From UBA6168 sp964442355 (GTDB lineage Bacteria; Bacteroidota; Bacteroidia; Chitinophagales; Saprospiraceae): a DNA stretch of 64,000 nt. Each line of letters opens with the position of its first letter. Position 1 is the stretch's first letter. The notes under the pieces were generated by a model. It did not search any database. It saw only the letters and a program-made list of their open reading frames with translations, and was not told where the DNA came from. The DNA lies in assembly GCA_964442355.1 (NCBI GenBank), contig CAYTZS010000001.1:62001-126000 (forward strand), written 5' to 3'. This document shows, piece by piece, positions 27,660-37,292 of the stretch. Both the position numbers and the translations under genes were made by a program.

Positions 27660-27670
27660 AAAATTCTTCC

Positions 27671-28369
27671 ATGAAAAAATTCCTTCTGCTTCACGGCGCT
27701 CTCGGCGCTGCATCTATGATGGAGCCGCTCGGCGAGCGGCTCTACGGGGGCAATGGGATTCACGTCCTCAATTTCTCTGGGCACGGCGGTGCATCATTCG
27801 CCGAAGGCTTCGGCATTGAGCAATTCACAGCCGAGGTGCTCGACTTTTTGGACAAAAACGGCCTCGAAACGGTGGATATCTTCGGCTACAGCATGGGCGG
27901 CTACGTGGCATTGAACCTTGCCCGGTTGTACCCAGCGCGGGTTGGCAAAATCGTCACACTCGCCACCAAGTTCGACTGGACGCCGGAAGGAGCCGAGCGG
28001 GAGTCGAAGATGCTCGACCCAGAGAAAATCGAAGCCAAAATACCCGCCTTCGCTAATCAGTTGCGGGAGCGCCATGCCCCAAACGACTGGAAGGTTTTGC
28101 TCAAAAAAACGGCTGAGATGATGCTCGAACTCGGCCAGCACCCACCGTTGACGACAGCCGTTCTGAAAGAAATCAAGCACGCTGTCCTTGTCTGCCTCGG
28201 TGACAACGACCAAATGGTGAGTTTGGCAGAGACACAGCGAACAGCAGAATCCCTGCCCAACGCTAAAATGAAAGTTTTGGAACAAACCCCGCACCCTTTT
28301 GAAAAAGTGGACATGGGTGCTTTGGCTACAGCAATAAGTTCGTTTTTACTCGCCGACAAAAACAATTAA
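27671..28369 (+). CDS. alpha/beta hydrolase
   Basis: A 232-residue cytoplasmic hydrolase. LLLHGALGAASMM (about 5-17) is the oxyanion-side HG motif, and GYSMGG (about 76-81) is the nucleophile elbow with catalytic Ser. The acid is probably Asp in LGDNDQMV (about 177-184) and the base His in QTPHPFEKVDM (about 206-216). The start at 27671 lies 11 bases after the E1 stop, so cotranscription is likely. Substrate unknown; a thioesterase or lipase-like role in acyl metabolism would fit the neighbours. Confidence 0.85.
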   Translation: MKKFLLLHGALGAASMMEPLGERLYGGNGIHVLNFSGHGGASFAEGFGIEQFTAEVLDFLDKNGLETVDIFGYSMGGYVALNLARLYPARVGKIVTLATKFDWTPEGAERESKMLDPEKIEAKIPAFANQLRERHAPNDWKVLLKKTAEMMLELGQHPPLTTAVLKEIKHAVLVCLGDNDQMVSLAETQRTAESLPNAKMKVLEQTPHPFEKVDMGALATAISSFLLADKNN

Positions 28370-28382
28370 GCCAATTTCCTTT

Positions 28383-28410
28383 TTGAATTCCCGCCTTCGC
28401 CTTACATTTT
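28383..28410 (+). promoter_or_regulatory. putative promoter of the MFS gene
   Basis: TTG at 28383-28385, a 17-base spacer and TACATTTT (28403-28410) match seven of eight positions of TAnnTTTG. It starts 14 bases after the hydrolase stop and leaves a 40-base leader. Confidence 0.5.
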
Positions 28411-28450
28411 CGGCCACTTTCACAACTAAACGAAAAACAAACATTCAATT

Positions 28451-29965
28451 ATGTCCACTTCTCGCACAACCGAAGCCCCCGACATGGGACTTTTCTGGGG
28501 CTGTTTCATTGCACTCATCGCCACCTCGTTCGGGTTTATCATCCGGGCGCTCATCATTGACAACTGGGAAGCCGACTTCTCGCTTTCCCCCACCCAAAAA
28601 GGAGAACTGCTTGGCGTTGGCCTGTGGCCCTTCGCCATCAGCATCGTGTTGTTCAGTCTCGTAATTGACCGCATCGGCTACCGCAACGCCATGATTTTTG
28701 GCCTTGCCTGCCACGTCCTCAGCGCCGTTATCACCATCATGGCCAAAGATTACTGGATGCTCTACATCGGCACCTTCATCTGTGCCCTCGGCAACGGTAC
28801 GGTGGAGGCATACATCAACCCCGTGGTGGGCACCCTGTTCCGAAAGGACAAGACCAAGTGGTTCAACATCCTGCATGCTGGCTGGCCAGGTGGCATGGTG
28901 CTAGGTGGCATTTTGCTGCTCATGCTCGGCGACAGCGTGGGTTGGCAGGTGAAGGTTGGGCTGATTTTACTGCCTACCATCCTCTACGCCTTTTTGCTTT
29001 GGAGCAAAAAATTCCCCGTGCAGGAACGGGTGGCTGCTGGTGTGAGCTACCAAGACATGCTCAAAGAAGTGGGCGTTCTAGGTGCGTTTATCATCAGCTT
29101 GATGGTGTTCAAAGAAATAGGTCGGATACTCGGCTTTGGCGAGGTAGTCACTTGGGTCGTCATTTTGGCTGCGACGGGTGCTTTCGGTTTTTACACCAAA
29201 TCTTTGGGCAAACCGCTGTTTATCATCATGCTGCTCATCATGATTCCACTGGCCATCACCGAGCTTGGGGTGGATAGCTGGAGCGCCAGCTTGATGACGG
29301 GCGAGATGGGCAAAATGGGCTTCTCCGGTCTATGGGTACTCATCTATACTTCGTTGATAATGATGCTGTTGCGCTTTTTTGGCGGCCCTATCATCCACAA
29401 ACTGTCGCCGCTCGGCATACTGGCAGCTGGGGCGGCCGTTGCTGCGCTTGGTTTGTTCGCCCTATCGTCGGCAACGGGCGGCATGATACTGCTGGCGGCA
29501 ACGCTGTACGGCATCGGCAAGAGCTTCTTCTGGCCAACGACACTGGGCATCGTGGCCGAACAGTTTCCCCGTGGTGGTGCCCTCACACTGAACGGCGTGG
29601 CTGCTGTGGGCATGTTGGCTGCCGGAATCGTGGGTGGGCCATTCCTCGGCAACGTGCAGGACACGCAGGTGGACGCCCAAACTGCCGCATACGATGCTGC
29701 GAACAGTACGCAACTGCACAACACCTACGTGGTTTCGGAGAAATCGGGCATCTTCGGCAAGTACCGGGCCGTTGACCAAGAAAAACTGAACGCCGCCCCT
29801 GAAGCCGACAAGGCTGCTGTTGCTTCCATTCAAGAAGGGGCAAAGAAATCGGCACTGAAAACGGTGGCCATCTTACCAGTCATCATGCTGCTCTGCTACA
29901 TCGGCTTGATTTTCTACTATCGAAGCCGAGGCGGCTATAAGCCCGTAGAAATTGGTGAGCACTGA
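28451..29965 (+). CDS. MFS transporter
   Basis: A 504-residue inner-membrane carrier with about twelve helices. The first half holds FSLSPTQKGELLGVGLWPFAI, typical of the helix 1-2 loop, then LVIDRIGYRNAMIFGL (the loop 2-3 motif D-R-x-G-R-like). A hydrophilic insertion near 395-455 (DTQVDAQTAAYDAANSTQL to SIQEGAKKSALK) lies before the last helix and is larger than in usual MFS members. Sugar or small-metabolite uptake is possible, but the substrate is not readable. It ends at a strong terminator. Confidence 0.85.
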   Translation: MSTSRTTEAPDMGLFWGCFIALIATSFGFIIRALIIDNWEADFSLSPTQKGELLGVGLWPFAISIVLFSLVIDRIGYRNAMIFGLACHVLSAVITIMAKDYWMLYIGTFICALGNGTVEAYINPVVGTLFRKDKTKWFNILHAGWPGGMVLGGILLLMLGDSVGWQVKVGLILLPTILYAFLLWSKKFPVQERVAAGVSYQDMLKEVGVLGAFIISLMVFKEIGRILGFGEVVTWVVILAATGAFGFYTKSLGKPLFIIMLLIMIPLAITELGVDSWSASLMTGEMGKMGFSGLWVLIYTSLIMMLLRFFGGPIIHKLSPLGILAAGAAVAALGLFALSSATGGMILLAATLYGIGKSFFWPTTLGIVAEQFPRGGALTLNGVAAVGMLAAGIVGGPFLGNVQDTQVDAQTAAYDAANSTQLHNTYVVSEKSGIFGKYRAVDQEKLNAAPEADKAAVASIQEGAKKSALKTVAILPVIMLLCYIGLIFYYRSRGGYKPVEIGEH

Positions 29966-29983
29966 GCTTTTTCACCAAAAACA

Positions 29984-30016
29984 AAAACCCCGGCACTAAT
30001 GCAGTGCCGGGGTTTT
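29984..30016. terminator. bidirectional terminator between MFS and Bax inhibitor genes
   Basis: A perfect 14-bp stem (AAAACCCCGGCACT at 29984-29997, its complement at 30003-30016) with a five-base loop. A-rich and T-rich flanks serve both convergent genes. Confidence 0.92.
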
Positions 30017-30044
30017 CTTTTGCCTGTGAATTTGCTTCGCAAAA

Positions 30045-30803
30045 TTAATCCCTACCTGCCAAGATAGACAGCAAGCGCAAGATTTCGATGTACAACCACA
30101 CCAGTGTGATGAGCAAGCCCATCGCCGAAAACCACTCCATGTAGGCTGGCGCACCAAACTTTTCACCCTTATCGAAGTTGTCGAAATCGAGCAGCAGGTT
30201 GAAGGCCGCCACACCGATAATGACCACGCTGATGCCGATACCAATGGCACCTCCTTGGTGCAGGTATGGTACGCTCATGCCAAAGAAACTGAGGATGATG
30301 TTAAGCAAATAAACCAAAGCGATGCCTGCTGTGGCCATCACCACGCCCATGCGCAGCTTGTCCGTCACCTTGATGATGCCCGTTTTGTAAATGAAGAGCA
30401 TCGTAAACAGAATGCCCAGTGTGAGCGTAATGGCGTTAAAAACGATGCCACCGTACATGCCGCCGTAAATCGCTGTGACAGAACCCACGAAAAGCCCCTC
30501 GAGCAGTGCGTAAATCGGGGCAACTGTGGCCGACAAGTGCGGCTTGAAACTGGCCACCAATGCTGCTATCAGGCCGCCGATGGCACCTACGAAAAGGAAC
30601 AACGGGTTGGCGTAAACATAACTTGCCACTGCCGTGAGCAGCATCAAGCCAAAGAGGATAAACGATTTATTGACAGCGCCCTGCACTGTCATGCGCTCAC
30701 CAGCGATGAAGCTGGAATCCAGCGGCGAACTGGAACTGTTGCGAAATGCCTCCTCCTTCATAAAAGGATTGCTGGAGGACGAAAAAAAGCTTCTTCTTGC
30801 CAT
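30045..30803 (-). CDS. Bax inhibitor-1/YccA family membrane protein
   Basis: A 252-residue protein with seven predicted helices from residue 48 on. MTVQGAVNKSFILFGLMLLTAVASYVYA marks the family start, and FNLLLDFDNFDKGEKFGAPAYMEWFSAMGLLITLVWLYIEILRLLSIL the end. The two Asp in the LLDFD region correspond to the conserved acidic pair proposed to gate a Ca2+ or proton leak. The first 45 residues are Ser-rich, as is common in the YccA-like Bacteroidota subgroup. It forms its own unit. Confidence 0.92.
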   Translation of the reverse strand: MARRSFFSSSSNPFMKEEAFRNSSSSPLDSSFIAGERMTVQGAVNKSFILFGLMLLTAVASYVYANPLFLFVGAIGGLIAALVASFKPHLSATVAPIYALLEGLFVGSVTAIYGGMYGGIVFNAITLTLGILFTMLFIYKTGIIKVTDKLRMGVVMATAGIALVYLLNIILSFFGMSVPYLHQGGAIGIGISVVIIGVAAFNLLLDFDNFDKGEKFGAPAYMEWFSAMGLLITLVWLYIEILRLLSILAGRD

Positions 30804-30869
30804 GTGATATGAATTTTTGGTTTAAAAATTTCGGTAAAGTAAATCGCTTTTCACCACAAATCAAACACC

Positions 30870-32081
30870 TCAAACCTTTTCCAACACCACCGCATAGCCT
30901 TGCCCCACACCGATGCACATGGTTGCTAGTGCAAAACGCGCTTGGCGGCGGTGCAGTTCAATCGCCGCCGTCTGCAACAACCTCGTGCCGGACATCCCCA
31001 GCGGGTGACCGATGGCAATGGCGCCGCCGTTGGGGTTGAGGCGAGGGTCGTCGTCGGGGATGCCCCAAGTGCGGGTGCAAGCCAGCGCCTGTGCTGCAAA
31101 TGCCTCGTTCAGTTCGATGATGTCCATGTCGGCGAGGGTGAAGCCCGCCCGGTCGAGCGCCAACTGGCTGGCTGGCACGGGGCCAATGCCCATGATGCGA
31201 GGCTCGACGCCCGCCACGCCTGTGCTCACGATGCGGGCGAGGGGTTTCAGGTCGTATTTTTTTACCGCCACCTCCGAAGCAACGAGCATGGCGGCAGCGC
31301 CGTCGTTGAGGCCAGAGGCGTTTCCGGCGGTCACGGAGCCGCCATCTTCCAGCTTTTTGAAGGCGGGGCGCAGCTTGGCCAATACAGCCAATGTGGTGTC
31401 CGGTTTGATAAATTCATCTTCCGAAAAAAGCACGGGGTCGCCCTTGCGCTGCGGCACGGGTACGGGGCTGATTTCTTCGGCGAGTCGGCCCGAAGCTTGG
31501 GCTGCTGCCGCTTTTTGCTGCGACCGCAGGGCAAATGCGTCTTGGTCTTCCCGACTGATTTTGTGCATTTCAGCCAAGTTCTCGGCGGTGTTGCCCATGC
31601 CATCCACGCCGTAGAGTGCCTTCATCCGTGGGTTGACAAAGCGCCAGCCAAAGCTGCTGTCGTGCATCTCGGCATCCCGCCCGAAGGCTTGCGAAGTCTT
31701 GGAAATGACCCACGGGCCACGGGTCATGTGCTCCACCCCACCAGCGATGAACAAGTCGCCCTCGCCGCTGCGGATAGCACGGCTAGCATGCACCACCGCA
31801 GCCATGCCGCTGGCGCAAAGCCTGTTCACGGTCTCACCCGGCACACTGACAGGCAGCCCTGCCAGCAGAGCAGCCATGCGGGCAACGTTTCGATTGTCCT
31901 CGCCCGCTTGGTTGGCGCAGCCGAGAATGACATCGGCGTAGGCATTGGTTGGCACGTTAGGATGGCGAGCGACGAGCGCTGCGATGACGTGTGCGGCCAA
32001 GTCGTCGGCCCTGACGGTGGAGAGACTTCCTTGAAAACTGGCAACGGGGGTGCGGATGGCGTCAATGATGAAGGCGGTCAT
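30870..32081 (-). CDS. acetyl-CoA C-acyltransferase (thiolase)
   Basis: A 403-residue thiolase. The start at 32081 (MTAFIID) is chosen; an 18-codon upstream extension is encoded by a GAGT-word array. The nucleophile Cys is in NRLCASGMAAV (about 91), the His in GGAIAIGHPLGMSGTRL, and the second Cys in ATMCIGVGQG. It condenses or cleaves acyl-CoA in beta-oxidation or aromatic/branched-chain breakdown (the frame resembles PcaF/FadA). It stands alone between the Bax inhibitor and a lipoprotein. Confidence 0.93.
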   Translation of the reverse strand: MTAFIIDAIRTPVASFQGSLSTVRADDLAAHVIAALVARHPNVPTNAYADVILGCANQAGEDNRNVARMAALLAGLPVSVPGETVNRLCASGMAAVVHASRAIRSGEGDLFIAGGVEHMTRGPWVISKTSQAFGRDAEMHDSSFGWRFVNPRMKALYGVDGMGNTAENLAEMHKISREDQDAFALRSQQKAAAAQASGRLAEEISPVPVPQRKGDPVLFSEDEFIKPDTTLAVLAKLRPAFKKLEDGGSVTAGNASGLNDGAAAMLVASEVAVKKYDLKPLARIVSTGVAGVEPRIMGIGPVPASQLALDRAGFTLADMDIIELNEAFAAQALACTRTWGIPDDDPRLNPNGGAIAIGHPLGMSGTRLLQTAAIELHRRQARFALATMCIGVGQGYAVVLEKV

Positions 32082-32087
32082 GAAGCA

Positions 32088-32125
32088 GTATTGAGTGTCG
32101 AGTTCTGAGTTTCGAGTGGTACTCG
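32088..32125. repeat. single-arm GAGT-word array upstream of the thiolase gene
   Basis: GAGTGTC, GAGTTCT, GAGTTTC and GAGTGG follow one another within 30 bases, and only a short ACTCG complement follows. On the coding (minus) strand the array is G-poor and abuts the thiolase ATG. Confidence 0.6.
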
Positions 32126-32242
32126 GCAAAATCAAAACGCAGTATTTTGGCGCAAAAGTAGGCGCTTGACAGGAAACGAACTGACACGTTTTTACGAAAA
32201 AAAATAAAGTGGAAGGCGAGCCAATCGTATATCGTCAATACC

Positions 32243-33796
32243 CTAAAGTTTCACCTTCATGCCCATCCTGATTTCCACATCCTGGTCGGAGAATGCTTTT
32301 ACGCTCTGCTGGCCGTTGTTGGTGGTGGAAAACTGGGCGTGGAGCGCCAGTTTTTTTGCCTGACGAATATTGTCGAAACGAACTGCGTCAAACGTTGAGT
32401 AACTGGTGCGGGAGATTGGGCCCGTGACGATGCCCTCGCTGTTCACGGGTGCTGCCTCCACGAAGCGGGTTGTGCCATCGAAAAGCGAGTCGAGCACCAC
32501 GCCGTTTTCATCCACGAAATAGGCTTGGCCGTCAATGCCGAGCGGCATTTTGTTGTCGGCCACCATTTTGAACTCGATTTCCTTGAGGTCGGTGTAGCTG
32601 CTGAAATCCACTTCGAAGGAGTCCACCACACCGAAACCAGAAGCCCGCCCGTGCAAGGGCAAGTCCACCTCCACTTGAATCCGGTAGAAGCTGGTGTCGG
32701 TCAGGAAGCCTCGAAGGGTGGTGAGGCTGTCGGGGTTGGAGATGGCGTCCACCTTGTAGTCGAGGCCGATGGGCCGTGAGCCGAGCACGTCCTCGATGTT
32801 GGAATTATTGGCATCGAAGGTGAAGGTCATGCTCTTGGACTGCCCCGCCTCTGCCACGGTCGGATAAACGAAGTCAATGCCCGTTTCGGTAATAAAATCG
32901 CTTTCGAGGGGTATGCGCAGGCCATCTGCCGTGATGATGTCGAAAATTTCGATGGAGGAGCGGGTGGGCATCCCGAACGAGTTTTCAATGTGGATTTGGA
33001 TGACGGGGTCTTCAAAAAACACATCGCCCTGAATCCAATCCTCGAAAAACTCGATGCTGACACTGTCCCGCTTTCCTTTGTTTTTGAAGTTGCCGAGATA
33101 GCCTTCGATGTAGGAAAAATTGACATTTTTATTGGAAAGCCAGACCTCGTTGGGAGCCAGTTGCAGGGTGTCTCCCGTCTCCGTCAACGCCACGTACTGG
33201 ATATGCACCTTGCCGTTTTCCGGTTTCAGTTCGTAGCCGGAGACTGCCACCTCTGCGGCCGAGTCGAACGCCGGAACGTGGATGCCACCAAAGTCCAGCC
33301 CGATGGGTGACATGAACTGCCTGTGAACGGTAAGAGGTTGTCCATTCTTGGTAGCTTCCACAATCGTCAGGGTGAAGTCCACCATGCCGTGGTATGTCGA
33401 GTACACGCCAGCGTTCACAGAACCGCCGCCGTACCTCGCAAAATCCACTTTCAACTGCTCTCCAAGCGAGTCGAAGTCCAAGGTAAAGTAGCTGGACTCC
33501 AGCGGGATGATGGGGGGGAGGGTGGAATCAATGACCTGAAAAAACTCGTCGGCGGTTTGCGAGAGCACATCGCCTTTGTAGCGGAGGTGGATGACGCCGT
33601 CCGGGGTGATTTCGACGAAAGTGTAGTCGTCAAAGTTCTCCAGCAAATCTTGGATGGAAGTACGGGCCTTGAGCAGTGGAATGGCAAATTCGGCATCGCC
33701 AGATACGATGTCGGCGCCCTCCAACTCGTCAACTTTTTGACAACCAAACGCACCTGCCAACAGCAGTGCCAAGAAAACCAAACGGGAAAATTTCAT
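32243..33796 (-). CDS. hypothetical lipoprotein, beta-rich
   Basis: A 517-residue lipoprotein: hydrophobic signal, then GAFGC with Cys at 19. The mature part is beta-rich and acidic with no named domain; alternating strand patterns (FTLDFDSLGEQLKVDFARYGG, FYRIQVEVDLPLHGRASGF) suggest several beta-sandwich units. It ends with IRMGMKVKL. An AT-rich leader with TATTTTTG (a TAnnTTTG match) lies about 50 bases upstream of the ATG. It is probably exported to the outer leaflet of the envelope. Confidence 0.7.
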   Translation of the reverse strand: MKFSRLVFLALLLAGAFGCQKVDELEGADIVSGDAEFAIPLLKARTSIQDLLENFDDYTFVEITPDGVIHLRYKGDVLSQTADEFFQVIDSTLPPIIPLESSYFTLDFDSLGEQLKVDFARYGGGSVNAGVYSTYHGMVDFTLTIVEATKNGQPLTVHRQFMSPIGLDFGGIHVPAFDSAAEVAVSGYELKPENGKVHIQYVALTETGDTLQLAPNEVWLSNKNVNFSYIEGYLGNFKNKGKRDSVSIEFFEDWIQGDVFFEDPVIQIHIENSFGMPTRSSIEIFDIITADGLRIPLESDFITETGIDFVYPTVAEAGQSKSMTFTFDANNSNIEDVLGSRPIGLDYKVDAISNPDSLTTLRGFLTDTSFYRIQVEVDLPLHGRASGFGVVDSFEVDFSSYTDLKEIEFKMVADNKMPLGIDGQAYFVDENGVVLDSLFDGTTRFVEAAPVNSEGIVTGPISRTSYSTFDAVRFDNIRQAKKLALHAQFSTTNNGQQSVKAFSDQDVEIRMGMKVKL

Positions 33797-33997
33797 CTAA
33801 TGGATTTTTATCACCAACGTCACTCCCTAAAGGAAAGTTGACTACAAAAATACAATTGTACGCACCATTTCCGTGCCCCATTTACAATTACGACAGCCCG
33901 CTTGCAAAGGTTGGGCGTGGCCAAACAGAAGGAGGTGGCTTTGCCTGATTTTTCACAAACCGCTTTTTTTTGAAAAGATGGTGCTGCCAAAAGGCAC

Positions 33998-35161
33998 TTA
34001 GTCCACCATCCGACATTCCACTCGGCGGTTCTGAAGTCGGTTCGCAGCCGAGCTGTTCGGGGCAACGGGCTGCGACTCGCCGTAGCCCTTGTGCGAGATG
34101 CGTACCGGGGCAATGCCTTTGGCTATCAGGTAGTTGGCTACCGACTCCGCCCGGTTTTGCGATAGCAACTGATTGTCGGCATCGTTGCCCACGTCGTCGG
34201 TGTGGCCGCCAATTTCAACTTTCAACTTGGGGTTTTCCTTCAAAAAGGCGACCAATCCATCCAGCTCTGGCAGCGCAGGAGGCAGGAGGTCCCACTTGGC
34301 CGTCTCAAAGTTTACGTTGCGGAAGGTGTAACGCTTCTTGGTCTTCAACACCGTGGACATATCAGGTGCAGGAGGAGCGTCTTCTGGCACGACACGAATG
34401 TCGTCAATCAGGTAGTAGGCCACCCGCATGATTTTAGTGCCGTTGCTGGGCTGCTTGAAGTTGAAGCTGTCAATTTTAGCAGGCTCCTTGAGCGTGGTCG
34501 GCGTGTTCTCGTCCCTTGCAAAATTGCCGATAGCAAAGTACATGTGCTCCCGGTCGGCGGTGAAGGTGCCACTGATGAGTTTCCACTCGTCTTTGCCTGT
34601 AACGATGGGCTCCTTCACCACGAACTGCGGGGTATCGTCAGCGTCCAAATATTGGTTTTTGTTGTAAAAAAACAGTGCGCCCAAGTTGCCTGCCGCTGTG
34701 GGCCTGATGTCCCGTTTTTCGCCATAAATATTCTGCATGTGGTGCAGCGCTGTGGCATCCGATTGGTTCACATACATCTCGATGCGGTATTTTTTGCCAT
34801 AAACCAATGGCATCTTGAGCTGCCCAAATATCAACTCGTGAAAGTCATCGTTTCGCCCCGTGTCAAAGCGGGGCAGGTACGTTATGATGCCCACGGCCCG
34901 GTCGCCGCCGTGGGGCTTCGGGAAAAAGCAATCTCCGTAAACATCTGGTTTCCAATCAATTAAATCAGGTGTCATCGTCCGGTAAGTCGTCCAGTTGGCC
35001 ACCGACTTGTCGAAGCTGTAGCCATTCTGAATGTAGGAGCAAGGCTTAAGTGGGGCATCCGGCAGTAGTTTTTCGAAGCCAGCGTTGAATACGAGATTGC
35101 GGTCTTGAGGCAATGCCAAGAGCGGGAACAGCAAGAGGGCGAGCAACAGGCATTTTTTCAT
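33998..35161 (-). CDS. OmpA family protein with N-terminal CBM-like domain
   Basis: A 387-residue exported protein. After the signal peptide (1-19) a jelly-roll-like domain covers about 20-250, starting NLVFNAGFEKL and including TAVG/WKLISGTF-type residues as in carbohydrate-binding-like modules. The C-terminal OmpA domain (about 270-387) holds VEIGGHTDDVGNDADNQLLSQNRAESV and NRRVECRMVD, with the Asp and Arg that bind diaminopimelate of peptidoglycan. It anchors a surface domain to the cell wall. It is the first of two minus-strand envelope genes here. Confidence 0.85.
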   Translation of the reverse strand: MKKCLLLALLLFPLLALPQDRNLVFNAGFEKLLPDAPLKPCSYIQNGYSFDKSVANWTTYRTMTPDLIDWKPDVYGDCFFPKPHGGDRAVGIITYLPRFDTGRNDDFHELIFGQLKMPLVYGKKYRIEMYVNQSDATALHHMQNIYGEKRDIRPTAAGNLGALFFYNKNQYLDADDTPQFVVKEPIVTGKDEWKLISGTFTADREHMYFAIGNFARDENTPTTLKEPAKIDSFNFKQPSNGTKIMRVAYYLIDDIRVVPEDAPPAPDMSTVLKTKKRYTFRNVNFETAKWDLLPPALPELDGLVAFLKENPKLKVEIGGHTDDVGNDADNQLLSQNRAESVANYLIAKGIAPVRISHKGYGESQPVAPNSSAANRLQNRRVECRMVD

Positions 35162-35255
35162 AAAAAGCGCTTTTAGCCAATAACCAGCAGTGGCAAAAAA
35201 GTCACGCAGCAGTGAATCGGCACGGCAAACCCATCGTCCAGCCGCTTTTCAATCC

Positions 35256-36209
35256 TCATTTCTTCAACCCAATCTCCCGCAACCTCTCGTTCAGGTACTC
35301 CCCAGCCGTGATGGGCTCGTAGGCCAATGGGCGCTCGGCAGTCACGCAGGAGGGCAAGCAGGTCAAGTCCATGTCGCTGCGGGGGTGCAGGAAGAACGGG
35401 ATGCTGAGACGAGGGTTGTGCCACTCGGCCCGTGGCGGGTTCACCACCCGGTGCGTGGTGGATTTTAGGTAGTTGTTTGTCAGGCGCTGGAGCATGTCGC
35501 CAACGTTGATGACGATTTCATCCTGCTCCGGCACCACTTCCAGCCAATCGTTTTCCATCGTGAGCACTTGGAGGCCGCCCGCAGAGGCACCCACGAGCAA
35601 GGTGATGAGGTTGATGTCTTCGTGCTGCTCGGCACGGATGGCGCTGGCTGGTTCTTGAGTAATGGGCGGGTAAAAAATCGCCCGCAAGATGCTGTTTCCG
35701 AGGTGGATGTGTTCTTCGAAATAGCTGTCACCGAGGCCAAGGTGGATGGAGATAGCCTTGAGCAGTTGGCCGCCCGATTTTTCAAAACTGCGGTAAAGCT
35801 CCTTGCCCAAGCTAAAAAACTCAGGCTGCTCGGCTACCTCCACGTTGGGTGGGTAGTGCTCGGCAGGTACTTCGCCCTCAGCCGCTTCCTGACCAATCTG
35901 GAAAAACTCCTTTAAATCCGCCACTTTTGACTGCTTGGCGTGCTCCTTCCCGAAGCTGGTGTAGCCCCGTTGGCCAGCGAGGCCGGGCACTTCGTACTTG
36001 CGCTTGACTTCTTCCGGCAGTGCGAAAAACTCCCGGCTGCTGCGGTAAAAATCATCAATCAACTGCTTTGGGATGCCGTGGTTGATGACGCCGACGAAGC
36101 CGATTTCGTGAAATGCCTTGCCCAGTTCAGCGACGAACTCCGTACGCTGCTCAGGCGTACCGTTGGTGAATTTGGCGAGGTCAACCAATGGGATTGCTCT
36201 TTTTGACAT
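35256..36209 (-). CDS. 2-oxoglutarate/Fe(II) oxygenase, isopenicillin N synthase-like
   Basis: A 317-residue enzyme starting at MSKRAIPLVDL (36209). The N-terminal DIOX_N block (PLVDLAKFTNG, GFVGVINHGIPK) precedes the jelly-roll core. The iron ligands are HED (in AEQHEDINLITLL) and the distal His in STTHRVVNP; RLSIPFF holds the Arg and Ser that bind 2-oxoglutarate. It oxidises a small-molecule substrate that cannot be named. A TAATTTTG box (36278-36285, minus) lies about 70 bases upstream of the ATG, and a 6-bp GC hairpin (36228-36245) sits in the leader. Confidence 0.9.
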   Translation of the reverse strand: MSKRAIPLVDLAKFTNGTPEQRTEFVAELGKAFHEIGFVGVINHGIPKQLIDDFYRSSREFFALPEEVKRKYEVPGLAGQRGYTSFGKEHAKQSKVADLKEFFQIGQEAAEGEVPAEHYPPNVEVAEQPEFFSLGKELYRSFEKSGGQLLKAISIHLGLGDSYFEEHIHLGNSILRAIFYPPITQEPASAIRAEQHEDINLITLLVGASAGGLQVLTMENDWLEVVPEQDEIVINVGDMLQRLTNNYLKSTTHRVVNPPRAEWHNPRLSIPFFLHPRSDMDLTCLPSCVTAERPLAYEPITAGEYLNERLREIGLKK

Positions 36210-36315
36210 GGCAAAAATTTGTGCCGCAGGCTGCGCTGCGGGTCTGCTTTTGTTGAAAAAACGGTTTAAGGGGTTTGCAAAATTAGCCTTTTCACTGAAT
36301 TTTTCATCCACAGTA

Positions 36316-37164
36316 TTACCCCTGATCCGTACCAAAATTGATCATTTCTGCCTCCGTCAAATGCAGCACGCAGCCATACTTGGCGAACTTGGCGAACACC
36401 TTGTATTTTATCCAAACAAACCCGCCCCGGCCCCATTCCTCCCCCCAACTGTTCATCAATTGGAACGCCTGCCGCCGGTCGTCATAGCCAATGACGACGA
36501 TTGCATGGCCTCCGGCGGGCGTGGTATCGCCGAGGTCGGGGTGCCAGTACAGGGCGTTTTGCAGCGTCATGAAATTTCTGCGGATGGCCATACCGATGGT
36601 GACGGGACGACCCTGTGCGAGCGCTTGCTTTACCTGCTGCACCTTCGTTGTGTCCGGGTCTTTGGGTGAAAAAAGCTCCGTAAAACCAGCAATGGCAAAG
36701 GTTTGCGCCGCATCCAAGAGCGTTGAGTCTGGAAGTTTCTGGACATCGTTCACGTCCGTGTCGAAGTGGCGGGCGAGGCAGTCCCCTTGTGTTTCGAGGA
36801 AGGCGACGGCATCGGTGAGCTTGCTGCCCCGGCCATGCTCGTCTTTTTGTATTTGGTTGAAAATGAACATGGCCGAGCTTGCATTGTGGGTGATGACACG
36901 GGTATCGGTGCAGCCGTGCTGGATGGCCCGCTGGATGGTGAGCGCCCCGTAGCCCAGCGCCCAACCGACGCAGGAACTGAGCTGGCCTTGGTGCTTCACC
37001 GCGGGGCAGTAGGGTTTCAGGTCAACTTTTTTGGGGAGCTGGCTGGCTGTTCTGTCGCAAACCAAGGAAGCAGCCAAGGTGTCGCCACTGATTTTACCGA
37101 AGGAAAATCCCCAGCCGGGAAGGCCGAGGAAGGAAAGGAAGGCTGTGAGAATCAGGTTTTTCAT
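36316..37164 (-). CDS. exported papain-family (C1A) cysteine peptidase
   Basis: A 282-residue peptidase. The ATG at 37164 (MKNLILTAFL) gives a signal peptide of about 20 residues. Catalytic residues are complete: oxyanion Gln59 and nucleophile Cys65 in HQGQLSSCVGWA, the His in GGHAIVVIGYDD (about 227) and the Asn in LMNSWGEEWGRGGFVWIKY (about 247). The pro-segment is short (residues 21-45). An ECF-type promoter (37183-37211) matches those of its neighbours, so it belongs to the sigma-factor regulon at 45945-46535. Target unknown. Confidence 0.9.
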   Translation of the reverse strand: MKNLILTAFLSFLGLPGWGFSFGKISGDTLAASLVCDRTASQLPKKVDLKPYCPAVKHQGQLSSCVGWALGYGALTIQRAIQHGCTDTRVITHNASSAMFIFNQIQKDEHGRGSKLTDAVAFLETQGDCLARHFDTDVNDVQKLPDSTLLDAAQTFAIAGFTELFSPKDPDTTKVQQVKQALAQGRPVTIGMAIRRNFMTLQNALYWHPDLGDTTPAGGHAIVVIGYDDRRQAFQLMNSWGEEWGRGGFVWIKYKVFAKFAKYGCVLHLTEAEMINFGTDQG

Positions 37165-37182
37165 CGCCAATTTATTTTATGG

Positions 37183-37211
37183 TTGATGGCAGAATGGGGG
37201 AAAAGTTAACA
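37183..37211 (-). promoter_or_regulatory. ECF-type promoter of the C1 peptidase gene
   Basis: On the minus strand TGTTAACT (37204-37211), a 15-base spacer and CATCAA (37183-37188). The -10 differs from CATAAA by one base. It lies 19 bases upstream of the ATG. Confidence 0.8.
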
Positions 37212-37292
37212 GCCTTTTTTGCGGATCGGACAAAAAGGGGCAGCACCCTGGCTGAGCGCCGCCTTTTTTTGTTTTCAATTGCTAGGCATTGA